Shown here: positions 35,531 to 43,534 of the stretch, in pieces
Position numbering within the stretch: position 1 is the stretch's first letter
How the letters are laid out: each line of letters begins with the position of its first letter
Source: UBA7672 sp963718145
GTDB taxonomy: Bacteria; Pseudomonadota; Alphaproteobacteria; Caulobacterales; Hyphomonadaceae
Assembly: GCA_963718145.1 (NCBI GenBank)
Contig: CAVQYJ010000008.1
Span: 62,001-126,000 of the forward strand
DNA: 64,000 bases
Reading direction: 5' to 3'
Position numbers and translations under genes: made by a program
The notes under the pieces: generated by a model
What the model was told of the DNA's origin: nothing
Database searches by the model: none
Seen by the model: the letters and a program-made list of their open reading frames with translations, nothing else

Positions 35531-36013
35531 CTATGAGATCAGTTCGATGTCGCGCCAGAACCGCGCTTTCAGCTGGCGTTGCGCGTCATAGTGCTGGCCG
35601 ATCATCTCGCTGAGGTTCTTCTGCATCTGCACGATGAAGTTGTCGGCGAGATAGCTTTCGAAGGCGATCAGCGGATCGAGCTTCGGCTTGCGGTCGAGGA
35701 TCTTGTCGACCTGGGTCTTGATCGCGATCTGCTTGCCGACCTTCTGCGCCGTGCAGGACTGCTGCACCTTGATGTAGAGGTTGTTCGACAGGGGGCCGCA
35801 GATCTGCTCGCTCTCGAACTTGCAGGAATAGGTGTTCTTGACCGATGTCTCCGTGAAGCGGATGCGGCCGGAAATCTGGCAGTCGCCGGCGAACTTGGAC
35901 GTGTCGAACAGCCAGTCTCCGGTCAGTTCATCGGCCGCGAAAGCGGGCATGGCCGCCGAGAGGGCGACCACGCTTCCGAACACCGCGGCAAGACGTTTCA
36001 GGCCGCGGGTCAT
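35531..36013 (-). CDS. exported four-cysteine protein, nad operon paralogue 1
   Basis: The ATG at 36013 overlaps the stop of nadA by four bases. The 160-aa protein has a signal peptide with a good cleavage site (AAMPAFA) and GDWLFDTSKFAGDCQISG, YSCKF, EQICGP, QQSCTA and the end ARFWRDIELIS, the same four-Cys pattern as its three neighbours. It is the most diverged of the four. The longer frame to 36286 reads nadA in another frame and is rejected. Confidence 0.78.
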   Translation of the reverse strand: MTRGLKRLAAVFGSVVALSAAMPAFAADELTGDWLFDTSKFAGDCQISGRIRFTETSVKNTYSCKFESEQICGPLSNNLYIKVQQSCTAQKVGKQIAIKTQVDKILDRKPKLDPLIAFESYLADNFIVQMQKNLSEMIGQHYDAQRQLKARFWRDIELIS

Positions 36014-37164
36014 ATGAGTTCCAGCGGGCGCCTTGGCGCGGTCTCCGCGGCGCTGCCGATCGCGAACTTCGGGAAGTCCTTCGGCTTGGGAAGCGCGAGC
36101 ATCGCGTCGATCGCCGCTTTCGCGCGCAGGCGCACGTCCTCCGGCACCGTCACCTCGTGCTTCATCTCGACGAGAGCATCGTAGATGTTCTCCAGCGAGA
36201 TCCGCTTCATGTGAGGGCAGAGATTGCATGGTTTCACAAACTCCACGCCGGGGTTTTCCGCGGCTACGTTGTCGCTCATCGAGCACTCGGTGAGCAGGAC
36301 GACCTTTTTGAGGCCGGACTGCCTAACGTAATGCGCGAGCGCTGAAGTGGAGCCTGCAAAGTCGGCTTCTTCAAGGACATCCGGGGGACATTCCGGGTGG
36401 GCGAGCACAATTACGCCCGGATGCGCCTCGCGAATCTGCCTTACATCTTCGCCAGAAAACTTCTCGTGGACCTCGCAACGGCCCTTCCAGGCGATGATCT
36501 GGATATCGGTGTTGGCGGCAACATTCTTCGCCAGGAATTCGTCGGGGATGAGGATCACCTTGTCCGTGCCCCACTTGGCCGCGACGTGCTCGACGACCTG
36601 GACCGCGTTGGACGAGGTGCAGGTGATGTCGCATTCGGCTTTCACGTCGGCCGTGGTGTTGACGTAGGTGACGATCGGCAGGCCTGGATAGCGGGCGCGG
36701 ATCAGGCGGACGTCGGCCCCCGTCACCGAAGCCGCCAGCGAACAGCCGGCGCGCAGATCGGGGATCAGCACCGTCTTGTCGGGACTGAGGATTTTGCTCG
36801 TTTCGGCCATGAAATGGACGCCGGCCTGGACGATGATTTTCGCGTCCGTCCGGGCGGCTTCGCGGGCGAGTTGCAGGGAATCCCCCCGGAAATCGCCAAC
36901 AAGGGCGAAGACGTCAGGCGTCATGTAGTTGTGGGCGAGGATGACCGCGCCGCGCTGTTTCTTCAGCTTGTTGATATGGAAGACGAAGGGGGCCACCGCG
37001 GGCCACTCCATGGGCGTCACGAAGTCCTTCACCTGCTCGTACAGGTGGTCGGTCGCGGCTTTCACTTCGTCATTGTAGGCCAGCCCGCGCTTCTCGGCGG
37101 CGGTGGGGCGGCGGCGGGCGGCGGGGATATCGCAACCTTGGCCGAATTCGATGATGCGGGCCAT
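36010..37164 (-). CDS. nadA: quinolinate synthase
   Basis: NadA condenses iminoaspartate with dihydroxyacetone phosphate to quinolinate and needs an oxygen-sensitive 4Fe-4S cluster. The 384-aa protein has VILAHNYMTPDVF and three conserved Cys in DLRAGCSLAAS, ITCTSSNAV and KPCNLCPHMKRI. The ATG at 37164 is chosen because the family starts there; the frame to 37212 adds 16 residues. It is first in the coupled minus-strand operon, and two palindromes lie 44-134 bases upstream. Confidence 0.95.
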   Translation of the reverse strand: MARIIEFGQGCDIPAARRRPTAAEKRGLAYNDEVKAATDHLYEQVKDFVTPMEWPAVAPFVFHINKLKKQRGAVILAHNYMTPDVFALVGDFRGDSLQLAREAARTDAKIIVQAGVHFMAETSKILSPDKTVLIPDLRAGCSLAASVTGADVRLIRARYPGLPIVTYVNTTADVKAECDITCTSSNAVQVVEHVAAKWGTDKVILIPDEFLAKNVAANTDIQIIAWKGRCEVHEKFSGEDVRQIREAHPGVIVLAHPECPPDVLEEADFAGSTSALAHYVRQSGLKKVVLLTECSMSDNVAAENPGVEFVKPCNLCPHMKRISLENIYDALVEMKHEVTVPEDVRLRAKAAIDAMLALPKPKDFPKFAIGSAAETAPRRPLELI

Positions 37165-37207
37165 GATCAGCCTCCAGGCGAGCCAGGAGCGGGAGTTCGC
37201 TCTTGTG

Positions 37208-37218
37208 CTCAAACTGAG
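37208..37218. promoter_or_regulatory. CTCA-N3-TGAG palindrome upstream of nadA, proximal copy
   Basis: CTCA-AAC-TGAG sits 44 bases upstream of the nadA start. It has the same half-sites and spacing as the copy at 37286. An NrtR/NadQ-like regulator gene is at 39444-40394. The sites are candidate operators of the NAD operon; this link is inference. Confidence 0.5.
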
Positions 37219-37285
37219 TATAAGATGGGCCCGAAAAAATGGCCTTCAAGGGAAAGGCCGTCACCGGTTTGTAAGCCCTACTTAA

Positions 37286-37298
37286 GCTCAACTTGAGC
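37286..37298. promoter_or_regulatory. CTCA-N3-TGAG palindrome upstream of nadA, distal copy
   Basis: GCTCA-ACT-TGAGC is a perfect 13-base palindrome. Its centre is 79 bases from that of the proximal copy, close to 7.5 helical turns. It lies in the A+T-rich part of the nadA promoter region. Confidence 0.5.
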
Positions 37299-37372
37299 AA
37301 AAGGATAATGTCACAAAAGGCAAGTGCGGTCGAGAGGCATAATTTGCCCGGACCTCAATCGGTGATCCTGTC

Positions 37373-37948
37373 TCAGCCGTTCGGCCGACAGGACGAGAAG
37401 GCCACGCCCTGCGCCTTGAAGACATTGGCGAGAAAGGCCGCGCGGCGGCCCGTGGTGCGCTTGTAGATCACGACCACGTAGGGATACGCGCCGGGGGTGC
37501 AGTACGTGGTGCGTTCGGCGTCGCCCTTGGCGGACGTATCGACCTGGCCCCGAGTGAAGGCGGCGCGCGCCTGCATCAGCGCGAGGGCGGCGTCGGAGAG
37601 CTGCTGCGGATTGCCCATCTCGATCGACATCGAGCAGGCGCCGCCGGGCAACAGCATCACATAGGCGATGTTCTGCGTGCTGATCCGCCAGGCGTCGGTG
37701 GCGGTAGGGGAGCCCGTCTTGCTTGCCGGGACGATGGGCTTTGCATCCGGCATGGCGGCCATGAGATCGCGCAGCGGCTTGCCCTCCATGATGCTGGTGA
37801 GACAGCCGCCGTCGAGCGCCTGCTTCTGCAGGGCGAGGGCTGGGCGCATGATGGTCCCGGAGCTTTCGAGGTCGAGGCGCGCGCTGTCCACCATGCCGGT
37901 GCAGGCAGATGCCGCCAGGACGGCGAGGCATGCGACGGCGTGGCGCAT
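37373..37948 (-). CDS. hypothetical lipoprotein, 191 aa
   Basis: The ATG at 37948 opens a signal peptide with a lipobox (LAASAC). The mature part contains three more Cys (GGCLTSI, GGACSMS, TYCTPG) and no recognised domain. The frame to 38098 has no signal and is rejected. It lies between the nadA promoter region and a divergently transcribed hydrolase lipoprotein gene; it is not coupled to nadA. Confidence 0.65.
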   Translation of the reverse strand: MRHAVACLAVLAASACTGMVDSARLDLESSGTIMRPALALQKQALDGGCLTSIMEGKPLRDLMAAMPDAKPIVPASKTGSPTATDAWRISTQNIAYVMLLPGGACSMSIEMGNPQQLSDAALALMQARAAFTRGQVDTSAKGDAERTTYCTPGAYPYVVVIYKRTTGRRAAFLANVFKAQGVAFSSCRPNG

Positions 37949-38265
37949 GAGATCCTGCCAACAACGCGGAACGCTGGTCGCTGCTTCGAATGGTGTCAAT
38001 CGACGACGAGCGACATGAACGGATGTCCTCTTCCCACGAGCGGGAGTATAGTGATCTCCGGAAATAATTCGCAGACTTTTGGCCCGGCTCCGGTGCACAA
38101 GTTAGAGCGGCAGGGAAGCGGACGCTTCGTGCCGTTTGTCATCTTTCCTGGCTAAGACGCTGATTGGCCCAATCCTGACATTTGAAAGAGCCGCTTCGGA
38201 TCGCGTTGCAAGATGGTGCTTTGGGAATATTCTTCAGAACGCGTTTGTTGGGTTGGGGTGATTCA

Positions 38266-39287
38266 ATGCGCTTTGCAGCTGTGACGGCCTTCGCGCTTTT
38301 GATTGCGACGCTCTCGTCGTGCACGCTCCTGATTCCCGCGCGCAGCTTTGACCTCTACACGACGCCACAGCAGCGCGTTGCGATCGGGGCTGACCGTCAC
38401 ATCCACATGGTGTGCATGGGAGATGGAAGCCCGACGGTAATCTCAGTGCGGGCGCCAGCGGATGGTCAGCCGATTGGCGCCTGGTTCAACCCAAGATCGC
38501 CTGGACCACGAAGGTGTGCGCCTGGGATCGCGCCGGCCACGGCTTCAGCAGTGGCAGCCCTGACCCGCAGGACATCCTCCATACTGAAGACGATCTTGAG
38601 CGGGCGCTTGCCGCCGTGAGACTGGATGGCCCTCTGGTGATGGTCGCTCACTCGCTGGGCGCCTTCGAGACACTCCTCTTCGCCGACCGCCACCCAGATC
38701 GCGTAGCGGCCATGGTGCTGGTCGATCCATCGACGCCGGATCAGGTCGAAGAGTATGCACGTGCCGCGCCGGCGCTCATGGCTTGGTCCGCGAAATCGGA
38801 CGAGCAGTCTTTCGACCGGGTCCGCTCGTGCATCAGGGCACAGAGACGCGCCGGCGAAGGTCCGCCGCCTGACTGCGCCAGCCTCCATTCCTACTACCCG
38901 GAACCGCTGCGCACAAATCTCCTCATGGCCGCGAATGAGCCCGTGTACTGGGAGGCGTACCTGTCGCTCTTCGGCCTGCGCGAGCGCAATTCGAAATTGG
39001 TGATCAATGAAAAGCGGAACTATGGGGCGATGCCGCTGATCGTGCTGAACGCTGGTCTCTACAGCTTTCCAGCGGCGCCGGCGGAGGCGCAAAGAGAGGC
39101 CCCGGCTTTAAGGACCGTGATCACGGCCGGGCACGAAGCGATAGCGCGCCTGTCCAGCCGCGGCGTCATGGAGACGGTCCCGGACTCTGCTCACGGGATC
39201 GCCGTCCAGAAGCCGCAGGTTGTTATCGAAGCAATCGAAAGGGCTATCGACGCAGCTCGAGCGAACGCCACAGCGCTTCATCCCTGA
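38266..39287 (+). CDS. alpha/beta hydrolase lipoprotein, about 340 aa (one frame break)
   Basis: The ATG at 38266 follows GGGGTG and opens a lipoprotein signal ending in LSSC. The frame changes between 38431 and 38450, and one lost base would join it to SGWSADWRLVQPKIAWTT and an alpha/beta hydrolase domain. Its nucleophile elbow is VAHSLGAFE, the acid is in LVDPSTPDQ and the His is in DSAHGI. Related enzymes hydrolyse esters; the substrate is unknown. The region just upstream is richer in A+T than usual here. Confidence 0.7.
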
Positions 39288-39443
39288 ACGAACTCGCGAG
39301 CGGGACGAGATTTGGAGGGGTGCGAACGGCAGCTGAGAGGCGATTTCCTGCCGCTTCGCAGTAGTCGGAATCTGGGCTGCTGCCGGGTTCAAGGACACAG
39401 AGTTAGGGTTTTGTGGCGGGACAGGCAGCAGCACAGAGAGACG

Positions 39444-40394
39444 CTATCCTCTCGGCGTCTGGACGCCCGAAACGTGGCCTTCGCGGAGGGCTTCGCTGCG
39501 GAAGCGGAAGAGTTCGGCAGGGCGGCCGCCGGTGGCCTGCGTGAAGCTGCCGAGGCCTTCGACGAGGCCTGAATGGTTCAGGGACCTCCTGAAGTTCTGC
39601 TTGTGCAGCGGCAGGCCGAGCAGCGACTCCACAACGCGCTGCAGGTCCGACAGTGTGAACCGGTCGGGCATCAGTTCGAACACGACCGGGCGGTATTTGA
39701 TCTTGCCACGCAGGCGGCCGATGGCGGTGGCTAGGATGCGGCGGTGGTCGGAGATCATCGGCTCGCCGAGCGCCGCGGCAGGGATTTTGGGAGGCTTCTG
39801 CTTGCGGTCGCGGGCGGCTTCCGGGGCGAGGCCGGCTTCGTACAGGAGTTCGTAACGCTCGAGCGTGCGCTCCTCGATCCATGGGCGGCCGTCGAGACCG
39901 AAGGCGAGCTGGGCGCGGGTGAGGCGTTCGGCGGCGCCCTTGCTGGCCTCCGACCACGAGGCGAGGGCGGGGCCGATGGCATGATCGATGATTCCGGGTC
40001 GGCCCTTGCGGTGGTCTTCCCAGGGAAAGTGCCGGTACCAGTCGCGCCACACGGCGTCGAATGCGGATATGTCGGTTCGTTCAGGGGTAAGGCCGAGATA
40101 GCCCACGGAGATGAGGCGCGCGCCGGTGGGCGCATCGCCGAGTTCGGCCTGCGGGAGTTCGCGCCCACGATCGCCGAATGTGTAGAGCTGTTCGACATAG
40201 CCGGGTTCGAAGCCGGTCTGGGCGCGGACCCAGTCGCGCAGGCCGAGTTCGAAGGTGCGGTGGCCCTGCGGGTCGAACACGCCGTGAGGCAGGCCCGTGC
40301 CGCCGTCGGGAATCCGGGTTTCGAGGGCGTAGGGGCCTTCGGCGTCAGCGGCGACGATCACGGCGGACAGGCCCACGGCGATTGGGGTCGTCAT
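39444..40394 (-). CDS. NrtR/NadQ-like regulator with Nudix-like and winged-helix domains
   Basis: The 316-aa protein has an N-terminal Nudix-like domain (SAVIVAADAEGPYALETRI and GLRDWVRAQTGFEPGYVEQL) but no intact GX5EX7REUXEEXGU box, as expected for a sensor and not a hydrolase. The C-terminal part (RFTLSDLQRVVESLLG, LHKQNFRRSLNHSGLV, GRPAELFRF) matches the NrtR-type winged helix. The family represses NAD biosynthesis genes and senses ADP-ribose or NAD-related ligands. It lies 2.2 kb from nadA. It is the last gene of an HD hydrolase - phosphatase - regulator set, overlapping the phosphatase stop by four bases. Confidence 0.75.
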   Translation of the reverse strand: MTTPIAVGLSAVIVAADAEGPYALETRIPDGGTGLPHGVFDPQGHRTFELGLRDWVRAQTGFEPGYVEQLYTFGDRGRELPQAELGDAPTGARLISVGYLGLTPERTDISAFDAVWRDWYRHFPWEDHRKGRPGIIDHAIGPALASWSEASKGAAERLTRAQLAFGLDGRPWIEERTLERYELLYEAGLAPEAARDRKQKPPKIPAAALGEPMISDHRRILATAIGRLRGKIKYRPVVFELMPDRFTLSDLQRVVESLLGLPLHKQNFRRSLNHSGLVEGLGSFTQATGGRPAELFRFRSEALREGHVSGVQTPRG

Positions 40395-40915
40395 TTTTTC
40401 TCGCCGTAAGACGACGGGATCGAGAAAGGCTGGGCTTGCTCCGCCGCATAGCCGCGTCCCATGGCTTCGATGGCGGCTGTCATGCGGCCGCCGCGGCCGA
40501 GGATGTCGTCGGCGTGGGCCACGAGGCGGCGGTTGGGAGAGGCGGTCCTGGAGGCGGCGCGGATGGCGCCGGCGATCTCCGCCTCATCCGTTGACGGATT
40601 GTGAACGCAGGCGGTGATGAAGGCGCTGGCGGTCGAGCGCGAGATGCCGGCCCAGCAATGGATCAGCATCGGCGCCTTGCGGTCCCAGGTCTCGACAAAG
40701 CCGATCAGGCGTTCGGCATCGCCGATGTCGGGCGCGCGCCAGTCGAGCGTGTCTTCCGTGATGTCGTGGATCGCGACCTGGAGGTGGCTGTCGGCCGCCA
40801 GCGCGGCAAAGCTGGGGAAGGTGTCGTAGGGCGACAGCAGGCTGACCACCCGCGATGGCCGGTGCCTGTCCACGAGCGAGGGCGCGAGGGCGAGGGAGGA
40901 AATCCAGATCGACAC
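40391..40915 (-). CDS. protein tyrosine/dual-specificity phosphatase-like protein, 174 aa
   Basis: The Cys-based phosphatase loop is HCWAGISRS (CX5R), with an upstream general-acid candidate in DITEDTLDW. Similar small phosphatases in alphaproteobacteria are annotated as tyrosine phosphatases, but could act on nucleotides or sugars. The start is a GTG at 40915, three bases after the HD gene's stop. The stop overlaps the regulator's start (ATGA), so the three genes form an operon. Confidence 0.78.
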   Translation of the reverse strand: MSIWISSLALAPSLVDRHRPSRVVSLLSPYDTFPSFAALAADSHLQVAIHDITEDTLDWRAPDIGDAERLIGFVETWDRKAPMLIHCWAGISRSTASAFITACVHNPSTDEAEIAGAIRAASRTASPNRRLVAHADDILGRGGRMTAAIEAMGRGYAAEQAQPFSIPSSYGEKK

Positions 40916-40918
40916 GGC

Positions 40919-41575
40919 CTAGCCTCCCTTTCCCATGTCCAGTTCCGCCATCAGGGCCTCGAACCGGGCCAGAAACAAGGCCTGCGCCTCCGTTGGCGAC
41001 AGCGGCGTCATGTCCGGCGCAGGCCCCGGCGGAGGGGCGCCGAAAAAGGTGAGCGCTTCGTCAATATTGAAGCCGGCGAGACGCGTGGCCTCGTAGAAGG
41101 CGGCGGCCTGGTCGCACTGCTTGATGCGGGACTTTACCTCGTCCGGCATGCGCGGGCTGAGGCCGAAGCGCAGGCGGATGGCCGCATCCAGCCGGGCCTC
41201 GAACTGGCGGTAGTCGACGCCCAGCGCCGTCTTGAACGGCGAGATCATGTCTCCGATCACATATTCCGGAGCATCGTGCAGCAGCGCGCCGAGCTGGTCG
41301 GCGGCGGACGTCGCGGGCCACAGCTCGCCGATGAAATATTCCACGAGGACAGAATGCTGGGCCACGGAAAACGCATGCTCGCCCTTGGTCTGGCCGTTCC
41401 AGCGGGCGACGCGGGCGAGGCCGTGGGCGATATCCTCGATCTCGATGTCGAGCGGGGAGGGGTCCAGCAGGTCGAGCCGGCGGCCCGACAGCATGCGCTG
41501 CCACGCCCGCGGACTGCCCGGGACTTGCGATTTCCGGCCATTTGAACCGCTCTTGCTGGAAGGGTTTTGGGCCAT
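40919..41575 (-). CDS. HD-domain hydrolase, YfbR-like 5'-nucleotidase type
   Basis: The HD metal site is visible as TKGEHAFSVAQHS, LGALLHDAPEYVIGD and a later Asp (IKQCDQAAAFYEA). The family contains 5'-deoxynucleotidases such as YfbR. The ATG at 41575 is preferred; a GTG at 41584 would add three residues. It is first in the operon with the phosphatase and the NrtR/NadQ-like regulator, so a role in nucleotide balance is plausible but unproven. Confidence 0.78.
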   Translation of the reverse strand: MAQNPSSKSGSNGRKSQVPGSPRAWQRMLSGRRLDLLDPSPLDIEIEDIAHGLARVARWNGQTKGEHAFSVAQHSVLVEYFIGELWPATSAADQLGALLHDAPEYVIGDMISPFKTALGVDYRQFEARLDAAIRLRFGLSPRMPDEVKSRIKQCDQAAAFYEATRLAGFNIDEALTFFGAPPPGPAPDMTPLSPTEAQALFLARFEALMAELDMGKGG

Positions 41576-41813
41576 GCTCCGCACCTGCCATCGAAATTAT
41601 TTCGCACGCAAGCGGAACTGGCGATTCAGGGGCCTGTTGAATTCGCGCAGAACGCAACCGCGCATGGCCGCGGGCCGCTCGATCCGAGCACCGATGCCGG
41701 CAAGAACCCTTTCCACAGAAATTGCGAAGAGTTACTCGCGAGCAAGCTTTGCGTCAGGGTTTCTTAAAGCCGCTCGCGTAGGTTGACCTCAATTCGCGGG
41801 AGAACAGCGGAAC

Positions 41814-41963
41814 ATGTGGGAATGGGTGGTTGATGTGGCGCAGTCCCCCGCGCTGCACTGGTCAGTGGTCGCTGCTGCGGTGCTGGCCCTTGTCTACAAG
41901 GTGCTCACGGAAGGTGACGGCCTCCTGATGGGCGACATGTACGGAGACGATCTCGACATCTGA
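41814..41963 (+). CDS. candidate 49-aa membrane protein
   Basis: The frame from the ATG at 41814 to TGA at 41961-41963 encodes a short protein with one hydrophobic helix (WSVVAAAVLALVYKVL) and an acidic tail (DGLLMGDMYGDDLDI). It is too short for most ORF tracks. The ribosome binding site is weak. It lies between the HD hydrolase and dihydroorotase genes and nothing else explains this stretch. Confidence 0.45.
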   Translation: MWEWVVDVAQSPALHWSVVAAAVLALVYKVLTEGDGLLMGDMYGDDLDI

Positions 41964-42183
41964 CCGGTTGACCGGGCGATGCATTTGCACCGCCTGCTCC
42001 GGCCTGTTGTCGTTCACAAGACGCCGGCAAAGGCGCGGGTGATTGGGAGGAAGGGCGGCTTTGAGGAGCCGCCCTTTCGATTCAGGGCAAACCGGCCGGC
42101 GCTTGGCGTTTTTCGGCCGCGGGTCCATAGAGGCGCCAGAATTCCTGGCCGGATATTCTGGCCCGTTCTTCCGGGACGCCAAC

Positions 42184-43524
42184 ATGCCTCCGACGTTCGA
42201 TCTGATCATCAAGGGCGGGACGGTCGCGACACCGGGCGGGCTTGGGCTGGCCGATGTCGCGGTGAGCGGCGGCAGGATCGTCGAGATCGGCGCGTTCGCC
42301 GAGACGCAGGCGCGCGACGTGGTGCATGCCGAGGGGCTGCATGTCCTGCCCGGCGTGATCGACAGCCAGGTGCATTTCCGCGAGCCGGGGCTGGAGTGGA
42401 AGGAGGATCTCGAGACCGGGTCGCGCTGCGCGGCGCTGGGCGGGGTTACCGCCGTGTTCGAGATGCCGAACACCGATCCCTCGACGACAAGCCCCGAGAT
42501 GATGACCGACAAGCTGGCGCGCGCCAAAGGCCGGATGCACACCGACCACGCCTTCTATGCCGGGGCGACCCACGACAACACCGACCTCTTGCCCATCATG
42601 GAGAAGATGGCCGGGTGCTGTGGCGTCAAGGTGTTCATGGGCGCCTCCACCGGCCAGTTGCTGGTCGAGGATGATGAGGGCGTCGAGCGGGTGCTCAACG
42701 CCATTTCGCGGCGGGCGGCGTTCCATTCCGAAGACGAATACCGGCTGGCCGAGCGCCGCAAGCTGGCCGTGCAGGGCGACTGGACATCGCACCCGGTGGT
42801 GCGCGACGCCGAGGCGGCGATCTCCTCGACCCGGCGCCTGCTGCGCCTCGCACGCAAGACAGGCAAGCGCATCCATGTGCTGCATGTCACGACGGGCGAG
42901 GAAATGGCGATGCTCGCCGAGGCGAAGGATCTCGCCACCTGCGAGGTGACGCCGCAGCACCTGACGCTGGCGGGGCCAGAGGATTATGTCCGCCTCAAGG
43001 GGTATGCGCAGATGAACCCGCCAATCCGCGATGCGCACCATCGCGCGGCCCTGTGGGCGGCGGTGAACCAGGGCATTCCGGACGTGCTGGGCTCCGATCA
43101 CGCGCCGCATACGATTGAAGAGAAGTCGCGGCCTTACCCGGCCTCGCCCTCGGGCATGCCCGGCGTGCAGACGCTCGTGCCGGTGATGCTGACGCATGTG
43201 GTCGATGGCAAGATGAGCCTGGAGCGCTTCATCGAACTCACCAGCGCTGGACCGCAGCGGGTGTTCGGCATCGCGGGCAAGGGGCGGATTGCGAAGGGCT
43301 ATGACGCAGACTTCACGCTGGTCGACATGAAGGCGCAGCGCACGATCACGCACGGCTGGTCGGCCTCGCGGTGTGGCTGGACGCCGTTCGACGGGATGGA
43401 AGCCAAGGCGTGGCCGATGGCGACCATCGTGCGCGGTGTGACCGTGATGATCGAGGGCCAGCTGGTCGCGCCTGGGCTGGGCGAGCCGGTGCGGTTCACC
43501 GAGACGCTTCCCCACGTGGCATGA
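42184..43524 (+). CDS. pyrC: dihydroorotase (alphaproteobacterial type)
   Basis: Dihydroorotase closes carbamoyl aspartate to dihydroorotate in pyrimidine synthesis. The 446-aa amidohydrolase has FREPGLEWKEDL, the MEMPNTDPS-like region FEMPNTDPSTTSPE, ASTGQLLV, HVLHVTTGEEM and GSDHAPHTIEEK. The usual N-terminal metal motif DxHxHxR reads DSQVHFREP, with Gln replacing the first His, a feature of many alphaproteobacterial enzymes of this group. The ATG at 42184 is the family-like start. Allantoinase cannot be fully excluded. Confidence 0.8.
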   Translation: MPPTFDLIIKGGTVATPGGLGLADVAVSGGRIVEIGAFAETQARDVVHAEGLHVLPGVIDSQVHFREPGLEWKEDLETGSRCAALGGVTAVFEMPNTDPSTTSPEMMTDKLARAKGRMHTDHAFYAGATHDNTDLLPIMEKMAGCCGVKVFMGASTGQLLVEDDEGVERVLNAISRRAAFHSEDEYRLAERRKLAVQGDWTSHPVVRDAEAAISSTRRLLRLARKTGKRIHVLHVTTGEEMAMLAEAKDLATCEVTPQHLTLAGPEDYVRLKGYAQMNPPIRDAHHRAALWAAVNQGIPDVLGSDHAPHTIEEKSRPYPASPSGMPGVQTLVPVMLTHVVDGKMSLERFIELTSAGPQRVFGIAGKGRIAKGYDADFTLVDMKAQRTITHGWSASRCGWTPFDGMEAKAWPMATIVRGVTVMIEGQLVAPGLGEPVRFTETLPHVA

Positions 43525-43534
43525 CCGGGCGCTG

